Assembly: GCF_002441855.2 (NCBI RefSeq)
Contig: NZ_CP029487.1
Coordinates: forward strand, 2,666,001 to 2,730,000
From: Eubacterium maltosivorans
GTDB taxonomy: Bacteria > Bacillota > Clostridia > Eubacteriales > Eubacteriaceae
Direction: 5' to 3'
DNA length: 64,000 nt
In this document: positions 1 through 8,638 of the stretch, piece by piece
Numbering within the stretch: the stretch's first letter is position 1
Layout: every line of letters starts with the position of its first letter
The notes under the pieces: model-generated
Database searches by the model: none
What the model was told of the DNA's origin: nothing
The model's input: only the letters and a program-made list of their open reading frames with translations
Program-made: the position numbers and the translations under genes

Positions 1-396
1 CCCCTTCCACCCGCCGCCAAACATCCGGCAAATTCCATAAACCATAATCATGGCCACGAGGGCGTAAACAAAATTGACAATCATTTGCACAAAGAGCAGC
101 ATTCCCGGACTTACAGGCGTTACCTCGAAACGTTTAAGTATTTTACGGTGACGGTAATCTGCCAAAGCCAGGGGCAGCCCCATCAGGCCTGTGGCGCAAA
201 TGCCAATGCCTGAGAGCGCCCCGAAGGACTGTGCCATAAATGAGTACCCCGCTCCGTCAAAGGCAGGCTTTGCTCCGTAGATGACACCGATAATCACAGC
301 CACAACAGCCGGCGAAAAAAGGCCGAAAAGCACCAAATTCATAGCTCTGACAGAAAGCTTGAGCTCGACCCAGAATAAACTTTTAAACGCGCGCAT
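1..396 (-). CDS. ABC-2 type transporter permease, partial (3' end outside window)
   Basis: The first 132 codons of an ABC-2 family membrane permease are present; the gene runs off the left edge. The start ATG at 396 follows a GGGAGGAG ribosome site and lies inside the end of the upstream ATPase gene (14-bp overlap), so the two are translationally coupled. The visible part begins MRAFKSLFWVELK, then has hydrophobic helices near residues 20-40 and 60-80 and a third helix (VQMIVNFVYALVAMIMVYG) near 110-128, with the basic cytoplasmic stretch DYRHRKILKRFEVTP between them. This is the layout of the ABC2_membrane family. With the adjacent ATPase it should form an exporter of unknown substrate. Too little is present to choose between drug, bacteriocin or lipid export. 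Confidence 0.85.
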   Translation of the reverse strand, partial: MRAFKSLFWVELKLSVRAMNLVLFGLFSPAVVAVIIGVIYGAKPAFDGAGYSFMAQSFGALSGIGICATGLMGLPLALADYRHRKILKRFEVTPVSPGMLLFVQMIVNFVYALVAMIMVYGICRMFGGGWKG

Positions 397-1111
397 CTTC
401 GTCTCCTCCCGTATACCAGAGATAAGCCTCCTCAAAGCAGCTTCGAGGACTTTTGGCTGTTATCTCCTCAATGGTTCCGCAGATCTGAGTCTCCCCCTTT
501 TTCAAAATTAACGCCCGGTCACACAAAACTTCCACTTCATCCATAAAATGGGAAGTCAGCACAATGGTCAGCCCGCCCTTTTTCAATTCCTTCAGATAAT
601 GCCAGACCTCGCGGCGTGCCCGGGTATCCAGCCCTGTGGTCAGCTCATCCAGAAACACCAGCTCCGGGTTAGGAAGCAGGGCCAGCAGCACAGAGAGACG
701 CTGACGCTCACCGCCGGACAACTGGCTTACCTCCTGCTTTTCAAGTCCCTGTATACCAAATACTTCAAGCAGCCGCCGCCAGTCTGCAGACTGTCTGTAG
801 AGAGCAGCCGTCATCCGGCAGACCTCATCCACCCGGATTTTATCCTGATAGCCTGTCTCCTGAAACTGGACGCCGACCTGTTCAAAAAGTATTTTTCTCC
901 CTTCCGATGGGTTTATCCCCAAAATATCCACAGTTCCGGCACTTGCCTTCTTCACACCCAGCATGCACTCAATACTGGTGCTCTTTCCCGCGCCGTTTGG
1001 ACCCAGAAGTCCAAAGACCTCTCCCCGGGCTACGCTCAGGCTCAGGCCGCTTACTGCCTTTACATTTCCGTAGCTTTTGCTCAGGTTTTCCACCTGTAAA
1101 ACCTTTTCCAT
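383..1111 (-). CDS. ABC transporter ATP-binding protein (ABC-2 exporter)
   Basis: A 242-aa ATPase of the CcmA/DrrA type that would power the permease encoded just downstream. It shows the Walker A motif GPNGAGKST near residue 40, the signature LSGGERQR near 130, and Walker B LVFLDELTTGLD followed by the H-loop in LTSHFMDE. The aspartate-glutamate pair is DE as usual, though the D-loop context is ELTTGLD rather than the commoner EPTxGLD. The start is supported by a strong AAGGAGG ribosome site. A -10 TATAAT and a 20-bp box shared with the neighbouring AraC-type regulator lie upstream, so the pair is probably under that regulator. Confidence 0.93.
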   Translation of the reverse strand: MEKVLQVENLSKSYGNVKAVSGLSLSVARGEVFGLLGPNGAGKSTSIECMLGVKKASAGTVDILGINPSEGRKILFEQVGVQFQETGYQDKIRVDEVCRMTAALYRQSADWRRLLEVFGIQGLEKQEVSQLSGGERQRLSVLLALLPNPELVFLDELTTGLDTRARREVWHYLKELKKGGLTIVLTSHFMDEVEVLCDRALILKKGETQICGTIEEITAKSPRSCFEEAYLWYTGGDEDARV

Positions 1112-1142
1112 TTTTGCACCTCCTTTTTATCTCTGCCAGAAA

Positions 1143-1188
1143 ATTATACATTACAGGCAATGAAAAGGCTTGACCGCGCTTGCGAAAA
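1143..1188 (-). promoter_or_regulatory. Promoter of ABC exporter operon with AraC-type box 1
   Basis: Reading the minus strand, a 20-bp box (1169-1188, TTTTCGCAA-N2-GCGGTCAAG) is followed after 20 bp by TATAAT (1143-1148). The same box, 18 of 20 identical, lies at the same distance from the -10 of the regulator gene at 1284-2198. The box covers the place where a -35 element would be, which is the layout of a class II activator site. The assignment to that regulator is inference. Confidence 0.6.
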
Positions 1189-1244
1189 ACAGATTTATCC
1201 ACAAAAGTGCTGAAAATCCTCCACATATCCACAGCCTTTCCCAA

Positions 1245-1268
1245 TAAAAAAAGCGGCCAAAGCCGCTT
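1245..1268 (-). terminator. Rho-independent terminator after AraC/GyrI gene
   Basis: Minus-strand hairpin AAGCGGC-TTTG-GCCGCTT (1251-1268) followed by a run of T, 16 bp beyond the stop codon of the regulator gene. Confidence 0.85.
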
Positions 1269-1283
1269 AATCTGATCATTTTC

Positions 1284-2198
1284 TCAATTATCCATCGCCT
1301 TTACCGGACGGGCCTCAATATATCCACGGTATCCCTGGGGCTCCATCTGAAAACGCGGGCCATCATTATCTGCCCACTCGAAACCGTAGAGTTCAGGCTC
1401 ATAGCTGTCGATTACTGCCTCAATATCTTTGACAGCCTGATAAAACTTTTCATCCTCGAAAGGCTCCCCCTGAAAGACCATCATTTTGCAGGGAGGCAGC
1501 TCAATCAAATCGAAGCCCTCGGCCACCGGCCCGTCATAATCCACAGGAAGCTCTACCCCCTGTGCATAACGCCCTGTATCTGCAGGACGGAAACGCTCAG
1601 GCACCCACACCCCCACTGGCTCGTACAAAGCCTCCTTAACACTGCACAGCACACCCCAGATATCACAGCCAGCCTCCTCGCAATAGGCAAAGTATTCCCC
1701 TGCCGATTTTGCCCACTTAACCATCAGCTTACGGGCAGGCCTTTCAATGACCTGGACAAAAACCGTATCGATTTGTTTTTCATAAATTTTCATGCGTTCT
1801 TCTCCCTCCTTCATGGTGAGATACCAGTCCTTTACCGGATCTGGCATAAACAGCCTGATCGGCGGAGGATTTTTGCTGTAGCGGCGGGGTGTAATGCCAA
1901 AAGCCCGTGAAAAAGCCCGTGTAAACCCCTCGTGGCTGTCAAAGACAAAATCCAGTGCCACATCCACCACCTTCACCTTTTCCTCATCCCGCAGCTTAAG
2001 GGCTGCCTGGCTCAGGCGCAGGGCCCGGATGTAGTCAAAGGGCGCCTTACCCGTCAGCTCCTTAAAAATTCTGGAGCAGTGGAAGGGCGAGTAACCCGCA
2101 CAATCAGACAGCACTTTCAGTGTGATGGTTTCTGTCATATGATTTTCGATATAATCCTGCATCCTCTGGACTGCCAGCACTTTTTCTTCCCGTTTCAT
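1284..2198 (-). CDS. AraC family transcriptional regulator with GyrI-like effector domain
   Basis: A 304-aa regulator. Residues 1-105 are an AraC/XylS double helix-turn-helix (MQDYIENHMTETITLKVLSD, HCSRIFKELTGKAPFDYIR, ending FGITPRRY). Residues about 130-300 form an AraC_E_bind/GyrI-like small-molecule domain (VIERPARKLMVKWAKSAGEYF through PQGYRGYIEARPVK). Proteins of this layout (Rob/BmrR-like) sense hydrophobic ligands or drugs and control exporters. The start has an ACGGAGGTGAGCTG ribosome site. The shared promoter box indicates autoregulation and control of the ABC-2 exporter at 1-1111. Ligand unknown. Confidence 0.92.
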   Translation of the reverse strand: MKREEKVLAVQRMQDYIENHMTETITLKVLSDCAGYSPFHCSRIFKELTGKAPFDYIRALRLSQAALKLRDEEKVKVVDVALDFVFDSHEGFTRAFSRAFGITPRRYSKNPPPIRLFMPDPVKDWYLTMKEGEERMKIYEKQIDTVFVQVIERPARKLMVKWAKSAGEYFAYCEEAGCDIWGVLCSVKEALYEPVGVWVPERFRPADTGRYAQGVELPVDYDGPVAEGFDLIELPPCKMMVFQGEPFEDEKFYQAVKDIEAVIDSYEPELYGFEWADNDGPRFQMEPQGYRGYIEARPVKAMDN

Positions 2199-2218
2199 CA
2201 GCTCACCTCCGTTTTACC

Positions 2219-2264
2219 AGTATAGCCTTACTCCCCAGGAGATTCTTGACCGCATTTGCGAAAA
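2219..2264 (-). promoter_or_regulatory. Promoter of AraC/GyrI gene with box 2
   Basis: On the minus strand the box TTTTCGCAA-AT-GCGGTCAAG (2245-2264) precedes the -10 TATACT (2219-2224) by 20 bp. A small dyad CTCC-TGG-GGAG sits in the spacer. The box differs from box 1 only in the central two bases, and its distance to the -10 is identical. Confidence 0.6.
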
Positions 2265-2267
2265 TTT

Positions 2268-3131
2268 TTAATCTGCTTTAAGTGTCAGCGGCATACCGAT
2301 CACAATGGCTCTGGAATCCGGGCCGTGGCCGATTTCTCTGGTTTTGACAATGGGCATGGCCTCGTTGCGGACAACCTCCTTTATAATGTCTCCAATCTCA
2401 GGTTTTTCCTCCGCCTCCTCCATCTTTGTGAAGCTTCCCAGAATAATTCCGTTTATCTTGTCAAAAACCCCCATCTGGCGGTACTGGTTGAGCAGGGAGA
2501 CCATCCGGTCTGCGCCACCGCTGTAGCTCTCCAGGAAAAGCAATTTTTCTGAAAAATCCGGCAAATAGGGAGTTCCTGCCAGCTTCAGAAAACAGCGGAT
2601 ATTGCCCCCAACCACTACGCCTTCCATACGGCTGCCCTGCAGAAATTCATAGTCGAAGTCAAACAGGGCTCCTCCTTCCTGAAAAAGGGATTCCTTAAAA
2701 CGGCTGAGCTGCTCGATTCGGAAATCATAGATCAGATTTCTGATCTGGTAAAGATAGCCTGGATGGCCGGTTTCTTTATAGATGGCATTGATCACAGCCG
2801 TCACATCACTATAGCCAAAAAAGGGCTTGGCATTGTCCTTAAGAACCTGGTAGTCCAGATATTCCAGTACCTCATTGGCGAGATCGCCACCCGACAGGTC
2901 AAAAATAGCTCTGATCGTATTGTCATTGTAAAAGTCCATCAATGCTCTGGCCTTTTCCTGCGCCGTTCCGCTGAAAAAACGTGATTTCTCAAAAATGTAA
3001 GGACTGCAGACGGGGTTCAGGCCTGCCTGTCTCAGGGTTTCAAGTAATTTTTCCACATGCGTCCGGTTGGCTGCAGGCTGCGCGTTAGAACAGGCCACGA
3101 TGCCAACTTTATCTCCGGCTTTCAGTTTCAT
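2268..3131 (-). CDS. S66 family peptidase (LD-carboxypeptidase / MccF-like)
   Basis: A 287-aa protein beginning MKLKAGDKVGIVACS; an upstream in-frame ATG would add 15 residues, but AGGGAG sits at the right distance from 3131. The family motifs are present: SGGDLANEVLEYLDY, then GYSDVT whose Ser is the expected nucleophile, LFLESYSGG with the Glu, and EIGHGPDSRAIVIG with the His of the Ser-Glu-His triad. S66 enzymes cut the L,D-bond of tetrapeptide cell-wall fragments during murein recycling or, as MccF, cleave microcin C-type toxins. The sequence does not decide between these. No microcin genes are nearby. Confidence 0.88.
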   Translation of the reverse strand: MKLKAGDKVGIVACSNAQPAANRTHVEKLLETLRQAGLNPVCSPYIFEKSRFFSGTAQEKARALMDFYNDNTIRAIFDLSGGDLANEVLEYLDYQVLKDNAKPFFGYSDVTAVINAIYKETGHPGYLYQIRNLIYDFRIEQLSRFKESLFQEGGALFDFDYEFLQGSRMEGVVVGGNIRCFLKLAGTPYLPDFSEKLLFLESYSGGADRMVSLLNQYRQMGVFDKINGIILGSFTKMEEAEEKPEIGDIIKEVVRNEAMPIVKTREIGHGPDSRAIVIGMPLTLKAD

Positions 3132-3249
3132 TTGTGTTGCTCCCTTCGTCAGTAAATTTGCCCTGCCGTTTGGCACTCTGCCTTTACGAGGACATCTTAT
3201 TTCTATTATAGTATGAACCCCAATCTTTGTCTATTGTTAAGCTTTTGAC

Positions 3250-5289
3250 CTATTTTTTCGGCAATTTCAACAGACGCGCGTTAATGGCGACAATAATGGT
3301 GCTCAGTGACATCAGCACCGCTCCTGCTGCCGGACTGATAACCACTCCCTGGTAATAGAGTACCCCCGCGGCCAGCGGCAGAGCTACCACATTATAAGCT
3401 GTGGCCCAGATCAGATTCTGTACCATTTTTTTAAAGGTTGCCCGCGAGAGCTTTAGGATGCCGACTACATCCAGAGGATCACTCTTGACCAGAATAACGT
3501 CAGCAGTTTCAATGGCCACGCTGGTTCCGGCGCCGATGGCAATACCCAGGTCTGCCTTGGCAAGTGAAGGCGCATCATTGACACCGTCGCCGGTCATGGC
3601 AACCCTGCGCCCATCACGGTGAAGCTCATCAATCTTTGACGCCTTATCGCCCGGGAGCACCTCAGCAAACACCTGATTGATATCCAGCTGCCGAGCCACA
3701 TAGTCCGCGGCCCGCTGGTTATCGCCGGTAAGCATAATGGAGGCGACCTCCATCTGTTTCAGCTCATCCACAGCTTCCTTCGCTGTCGGGCGCGCCACAT
3801 CAGACAATGCAATAAAGCCCAGCAGCTTGTTTTCGCGCAGAATAAATACAACGGTTTTCCCCTCTCCGGCAAGGCTGCTATAGGATTTTTCATCAAAGGC
3901 AATGCCCTCACGCTTCAGATAGCCAGGACTGACAATCTTGACAGGCCGTCCATCTACGCTGGCCCGCAGCCCCTCACCGGTCAGATTCTGATAATCCGTC
4001 ACCCTGAGCATCGCAAGCTCTCTACTTTTTCCTGCTTCCACAATTCCTCTGGCAATAGGGTGCTCAGAATTTTCCTCAACCGAAGCTGCGATAGCCAGGA
4101 GGTCATCTTCCGAAACGCTGTCGGCCTTTATATCTGTCACGCCAAAACTGCCTTCTGTCAATGTACCGGTTTTGTCAAACACCACCGTATCCAGATTCCG
4201 GGCATTTTCAAAGGCGACACGGTTGCGGATCAGCAGTCCGTTTTTTGCTGCGAGGCTGGTCGACACCGAGGTTACCAGCGGCATGGCAAGGCCAAGGGCA
4301 TGGGGACAGCAGATGATAATAACAGTCACTGCACGGGTAACAGCAAAGTTCAGGTTTCCCTCAATCGCCATCCAGGTGATAAAGGTAATGATCCCTGTAG
4401 TCAGCGCGATATAAAACAGCCATTTGGCCGCCCTGTCCGCCAGCCGCTGAGTATTGGATTTGGAGGCCTGGGCATCCCTCACCAAACGGATCACCTGGGA
4501 TAAAAAGGTATCATCCCCAACATGGCTTACCTTAAATTTCAAAATCCCATCGCCGTTTACAGAGCCGCCGATCACCTCATCTCCCTTCCCCTTTTCAACA
4601 GGTACTGCTTCTCCGGTAATCATGGCCTCGTTGACCTCTGAGTCCCCTTCATACACAACGCCGTCAATGGGGATTTTCTCCCCAGGCTTCACGAGCACTG
4701 CCTGCCCTGCTTTCAGACTGCTGACCGGCATTTCCATGGTCTCGCCGTTGTCCATAATCATATGAGCGCTTTCAGGCATGAGCTTGGCAAGTTCCTCTAA
4801 AGCCTTAGACGCACCCATCACCGAACGCATCTCAATCCAATGGCCGAGTAGCATAATGACGATCAGACTCGCCAGCTCCCAGAAAAAATCTGATCCCTGC
4901 ACGCCAAACACCGTTGCTGCACTATAAACATAAGCGACAATGATCGCCAGTGCAATCAGCGTCATCATGGCTGGAGATTTATGTCTCAGCTCGTCCTTCG
5001 CCCCTTTGAGAAAAGGCCATCCACCGTAGAAAAACAAAAACGTTGACAGGGCCAGCAAGATGTAGGAATCCCCCGGGAAACGCCAGTCAACGCCTAAAAA
5101 CATCTGGATCATGGGTGAAAGAACCAGAATGGGAATCATTACAGCCAAGGACACCCAGAACCGTCTTTTAAAATCCTGAACCATCATGGCGTGGTGATCC
5201 ATACCGCTCATTTGCATCGATGAATGGTCCATTTCACCCATTGCCTCCATGCTGTGATTGTGCTCCATTTTATGATGTGTATCGTTCAT
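3250..5289 (-). CDS. copB: Copper-translocating P-type ATPase, CopB type
   Basis: A 679-aa P1B-type ATPase that pumps copper across the membrane. The N-terminus is rich in His and Met (HHKMEHNHSM, MDHSSMQMSGMDHHAMM, residues 5-37) instead of carrying a CxxC heavy-metal domain. The membrane metal site is CPH (IICCPHALGLAMP, near residue 330), the mark of the CopB subgroup. Further motifs are TGEAVPVEKG in the actuator domain, the phosphorylated DKTGTLTEG, the nucleotide-binding SEHPIARGI, and MTGDGVNDAPSL. The ribosome site is AAAAGGAGCGG. No CsoR or CopY gene is next to it, so regulation is not visible. Confidence 0.95.
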   Translation of the reverse strand: MNDTHHKMEHNHSMEAMGEMDHSSMQMSGMDHHAMMVQDFKRRFWVSLAVMIPILVLSPMIQMFLGVDWRFPGDSYILLALSTFLFFYGGWPFLKGAKDELRHKSPAMMTLIALAIIVAYVYSAATVFGVQGSDFFWELASLIVIMLLGHWIEMRSVMGASKALEELAKLMPESAHMIMDNGETMEMPVSSLKAGQAVLVKPGEKIPIDGVVYEGDSEVNEAMITGEAVPVEKGKGDEVIGGSVNGDGILKFKVSHVGDDTFLSQVIRLVRDAQASKSNTQRLADRAAKWLFYIALTTGIITFITWMAIEGNLNFAVTRAVTVIIICCPHALGLAMPLVTSVSTSLAAKNGLLIRNRVAFENARNLDTVVFDKTGTLTEGSFGVTDIKADSVSEDDLLAIAASVEENSEHPIARGIVEAGKSRELAMLRVTDYQNLTGEGLRASVDGRPVKIVSPGYLKREGIAFDEKSYSSLAGEGKTVVFILRENKLLGFIALSDVARPTAKEAVDELKQMEVASIMLTGDNQRAADYVARQLDINQVFAEVLPGDKASKIDELHRDGRRVAMTGDGVNDAPSLAKADLGIAIGAGTSVAIETADVILVKSDPLDVVGILKLSRATFKKMVQNLIWATAYNVVALPLAAGVLYYQGVVISPAAGAVLMSLSTIIVAINARLLKLPKK

Positions 5290-5343
5290 GGTACCGCTCC
5301 TTTTTTAAAAGGTATATACCCTGAATTCTGGTTTCACATCATC

Positions 5344-6027
5344 TCAGACAATCCGCCCGTCCCTCACTACCACCGTCCGGCTGCCACACTCTGCCGAATC
5401 GGCAGAGTGTGTGACCATAAGAATTGTCACACCGTTTTCATGGTTAATGCGCTGCAAAAGCGTCATGATCTCTCCCCCGGTCTTGCTGTCGAGATTGCCG
5501 GTAGGCTCGTCGGCAAACAGAATCTCCGGATCATTGACCAAAGCCCGGGCTATGGCTACACGCTGCTGCTGACCGCCAGAAAGCTCACGCGGCGTGTGCT
5601 TTCTTCGGTTCGTAAGCCCCACGATCTCCAGAAGATTGTCGAGCCGGGGCTGTAGGGCTCGGCGGCTTTTACCGTCCAAAAGCACAGGCAGCAGAATATT
5701 TTCCTCAACGGTCAGATTTGGTATCAAGTTATAAAACTGAAAGACAAAACCAATATTTCTGCGGCGCAACAGGCTTTTCCGTTTATCATCCCACTGCGAA
5801 ATATCCTGTCCCTGCAGGATAACACTGCCGTCTGTGGGCTCATCAAGCCCTCCCAAAATATAGAGCAGCGTGCTTTTCCCAGAGCCCGATGGCCCCATGA
5901 TGGATACAAATTCGCCCTGATATATTTCCAGGGAAATATTTTTCAGAACCGAGGTCGACACTTCACCCATCTGGTAATCTTTAATGATGTGGCGAGCTTC
6001 CACTGCTATTTTTTTCATATGCTTCAT
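5344..6027 (-). CDS. ABC transporter ATP-binding protein, MacB/LolD type
   Basis: A 227-aa ATPase with Walker A MGPSGSGKST, signature LSGGQQQR, Walker B ILFADEPTGNLD and the H-loop in MVTHSADSA. The start is placed at MKHMKKIAVEARH (6027), which AAAGGAG precedes by a good distance; a longer reading from 6060 would overlap the permease gene and has no ribosome site. The permease gene at 6038-8533 is 10 bp upstream, so both form one operon, probably exporting peptides, lipids or antimicrobials. The two-component genes further upstream are the likely controllers. Confidence 0.93.
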   Translation of the reverse strand: MKHMKKIAVEARHIIKDYQMGEVSTSVLKNISLEIYQGEFVSIMGPSGSGKSTLLYILGGLDEPTDGSVILQGQDISQWDDKRKSLLRRRNIGFVFQFYNLIPNLTVEENILLPVLLDGKSRRALQPRLDNLLEIVGLTNRRKHTPRELSGGQQQRVAIARALVNDPEILFADEPTGNLDSKTGGEIMTLLQRINHENGVTILMVTHSADSAECGSRTVVVRDGRIV

Positions 6028-6037
6028 TTTTTCTCCT

Positions 6038-8533
6038 TTACTCACATTTAATTTCTTCAACCAGTTCTATCTTTGACCCTTTGATCACCGGAACCACTGC
6101 CCCTGCCAGATTGATGAGGACTCCTGCAAGTCCGGCGGCCAGAAACACCTTTATATCCAGTGTCGGCGTCATGGCGATCTGCGGTCCCGCCACCAGAAAG
6201 ATGGTCTGAATTAGCAGCCATGAGACCAGCACACCGATAAACGCTCCGATAATACCTGAGGAAAAGCCTTCCAGAAGGGTCATTTTAATATTTTGTCCAT
6301 TACTCATTCCGACAGATTTATACATGGCAATGGCACGCCGCTTCTGCAAATAATTGATGAGCAGATTATTGATCACTCCCACGGCAGCCAGAAAAAGGAT
6401 AAAATATGTCAGCTTGTGCATAGGCGACAGAAAAGCGCTAACCAAACTCATGGCGTCCTTGTTAAACTCCTCAACGGTCCGGCTCCAGTTTTCCTTTTCG
6501 CCGAAAAGATTGCGGATATGGATCATCACCGCATCGGGATCATCGGCTGTGTAGGCCAAAAATCCATATTCTGACTGACCAAAATCCGATGCGGCACAGG
6601 CTGCCGGAATCACTGCCTGTGCGTCATCCGCCCGGGATTCCATGCTGCCAATCACCCTGTAATCAAAAGCTCTGCCATTCGCTGACAGCTCAATGGTATC
6701 ACCGACCCCAAGGCCTCGCTGCTTCATGGTGTCTGCATTTAAGAGGATCACTCTGCCCTGTCCAAAGCCAGATAGCGCGGAATTTTTCGCCGCTGTATCA
6801 GAGTATTTGATGGCAAGCATGGCAGTGTACTGCCCCAGGTCCTCCACAGCCTCCAGACGATCAAAGAGAACACCATCTCCTTCAATCTCGCTATTCATGA
6901 CAAACATGGGCATAACCTCATGGACTCCGTCAATCTCCTGCACCTCTTTAACAAACGCTGGTGTCATCTGCGCGTCGGCAAAACCATCAAGTGCTGCCCC
7001 ATTAAATACATCGCCGATATACTGATTCACAAAGCTCCCCACCACACTGATGGCAATGATGGCCGAAAGGCTGATAAAAAGCAGGACAATATTCTGATGG
7101 ATGCTGTGGTTCTTTCTCAGGTTTCGGGCTGCCAGCATTCCCTCGTTTCCAAAGCAGCAGCCATATAATTTCTCCATAACCCAGGCGGTCCCGTCCACCA
7201 CCGGCGGGATCATCAAAATCGCCGCGGCAAGAATACCCAGCAGCGAGAATCCTCCAACAAGAAACAGCCCATTATTCTCAAGGAGCAGCAGACGCGGCGC
7301 GGCGATGGAGATCATCATCATTAATGTACCCACAACCAGCCGTACCCGTGTTGACGCCCGCTTCTGTGTCACACTGCCGAGCACCACCTCCTTGACTGGC
7401 AGCCCGCTGGCACGGCGCGCGGGAATATATGCGCTGAGCAGCGGCACTAGCACTGCCACAGCGGATGACAGCAGCACATTGAGCGGCGACACCACCATGG
7501 GAATAACGATTCCCTGGGAAAGTGATTCTCCCAGGCCCTGGAGCAGCAGACTCAATACCACTGCCCCAACCGGAACCGCAATGATAACACTAAAAACGCC
7601 ATAAACCAGGCTTTCCATCAGCAATATTCCTGTGACTGCCCGCCTTGTGGCGCCAATACTCCTGAAGGTCCCAATGACTGGAAGCCGTTCCAGTGTGATT
7701 ACCTGATAACTGCTAAAAATAATAAATACACTCATAACCAGGGAGAAAAAGCTGATCAGAAAAAAAGGCATGGATTTTTGCCGGGCATCAGCTTGAACCT
7801 GCGCTTCATTGTACGTTTTTTCAACCGTATACTGTGCATTTGGCAGGGCTTCGGAAAGTGAATTGACCAGCTGCCCTGTCGACACGGTCTCTTCTGGCGC
7901 CACCAGTATCCGGTTATAGCCCTCTGCCACTCCATCCAGCCCTCTCAGACATTCCTCAGAGACAAGCGCGTTAAAGCCCCGCGTATTTCTCAAAAACACC
8001 GTGTCATAAGCCGCGACAGACGCGACTCGAAAATTTCTTTCCGTCCCTCCAAGCTCAAGTCTCAGGGTGTCACCAGCCTTCACCTGATATTTTGAGGTAA
8101 ATTTTTCCGGCAAAATAATCTCATCTTCATTAAGTGGGCTGAACTTTTCGCCTTCCAGCAGCCGCGGTTCATTGATGGCGGACAAATCCCCTAAATCAGC
8201 CGCAAACAGATCAAAATTCTCGTAGTATCCCTCTTCGCTGTAAAGAGCTTTTGCCTCAAGCATTCCCACAGCTTTGCCGATCTCCGGCAAATCAGGAAGC
8301 TCCTCTTTACTTATCTTTCCCGCTCCCCCCTCGCTCGTATGAGCCGTTACAGACACTGAAGCACTTCCAGCCATTCCTTTTGCCATTTTACGCTGGGCGG
8401 CCTCATAAGAATCACCGATGCACAGCGAGACAAAAAGCAGCACAGCAGAGAGTACAATGGACAGCAGCATCACCGCTGTCCGCAGCTTTCGCTCACGAAC
8501 GTTGTTTAAAATATACCTGAATATAATTTTCAA
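6038..8533 (-). CDS. FtsX-family ABC transporter permease
   Basis: An 831-aa permease with two FtsX cores, partner of the ATPase downstream. After the first transmembrane segment (LRTAVMLLSIVLSAVLLFVSLCIG, residues 17-40) comes a large extracellular MacB-like region to about residue 250. FtsX helices follow at about 255-385 (IGTFRSIGATRRAV is the typical cytoplasmic loop). There is a second extracellular region, then the final FtsX block after LTYFILFLAAVGVINNLLI, containing YKSVGMSNGQNIKM. Ten-helix permeases of this size in Firmicutes usually serve bacitracin- or lantibiotic-type resistance or lipoprotein export. The substrate cannot be read from sequence. Confidence 0.9.
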   Translation of the reverse strand: MKIIFRYILNNVRERKLRTAVMLLSIVLSAVLLFVSLCIGDSYEAAQRKMAKGMAGSASVSVTAHTSEGGAGKISKEELPDLPEIGKAVGMLEAKALYSEEGYYENFDLFAADLGDLSAINEPRLLEGEKFSPLNEDEIILPEKFTSKYQVKAGDTLRLELGGTERNFRVASVAAYDTVFLRNTRGFNALVSEECLRGLDGVAEGYNRILVAPEETVSTGQLVNSLSEALPNAQYTVEKTYNEAQVQADARQKSMPFFLISFFSLVMSVFIIFSSYQVITLERLPVIGTFRSIGATRRAVTGILLMESLVYGVFSVIIAVPVGAVVLSLLLQGLGESLSQGIVIPMVVSPLNVLLSSAVAVLVPLLSAYIPARRASGLPVKEVVLGSVTQKRASTRVRLVVGTLMMMISIAAPRLLLLENNGLFLVGGFSLLGILAAAILMIPPVVDGTAWVMEKLYGCCFGNEGMLAARNLRKNHSIHQNIVLLFISLSAIIAISVVGSFVNQYIGDVFNGAALDGFADAQMTPAFVKEVQEIDGVHEVMPMFVMNSEIEGDGVLFDRLEAVEDLGQYTAMLAIKYSDTAAKNSALSGFGQGRVILLNADTMKQRGLGVGDTIELSANGRAFDYRVIGSMESRADDAQAVIPAACAASDFGQSEYGFLAYTADDPDAVMIHIRNLFGEKENWSRTVEEFNKDAMSLVSAFLSPMHKLTYFILFLAAVGVINNLLINYLQKRRAIAMYKSVGMSNGQNIKMTLLEGFSSGIIGAFIGVLVSWLLIQTIFLVAGPQIAMTPTLDIKVFLAAGLAGVLINLAGAVVPVIKGSKIELVEEIKCE

Positions 8534-8565
8534 AATCTCACCTGCTTTCCTGAGTTTTGCCGCAC

Positions 8566-8603
8566 GAAAAAACCGGCGGCTTACTCTAAGAATAAACCGC
8601 CGG
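8566..8603 (-). terminator. Terminator after histidine kinase gene
   Basis: On the minus strand CCGGCGG and CCGCCGG arms (8597-8603 and 8573-8579) enclose a 17-nt loop and are followed by six T. This separates the regulator/kinase transcript from the ABC operon. Confidence 0.75.
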
Positions 8604-8638
8604 CCTTACGTCTGCTTTCAACAAACCTTATTTTAATC

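Noticed and set aside
2268-3131. Microcin self-immunity locus
   Set aside because: No microcin or toxin biosynthesis genes are nearby; the S66 enzyme may equally be a murein-recycling carboxypeptidase.
5320-5329. GGTATATACC palindrome before copB as a copper-repressor operator
   Set aside because: It does not match the CsoR or CopY operators I know and may be chance in a short intergenic gap.
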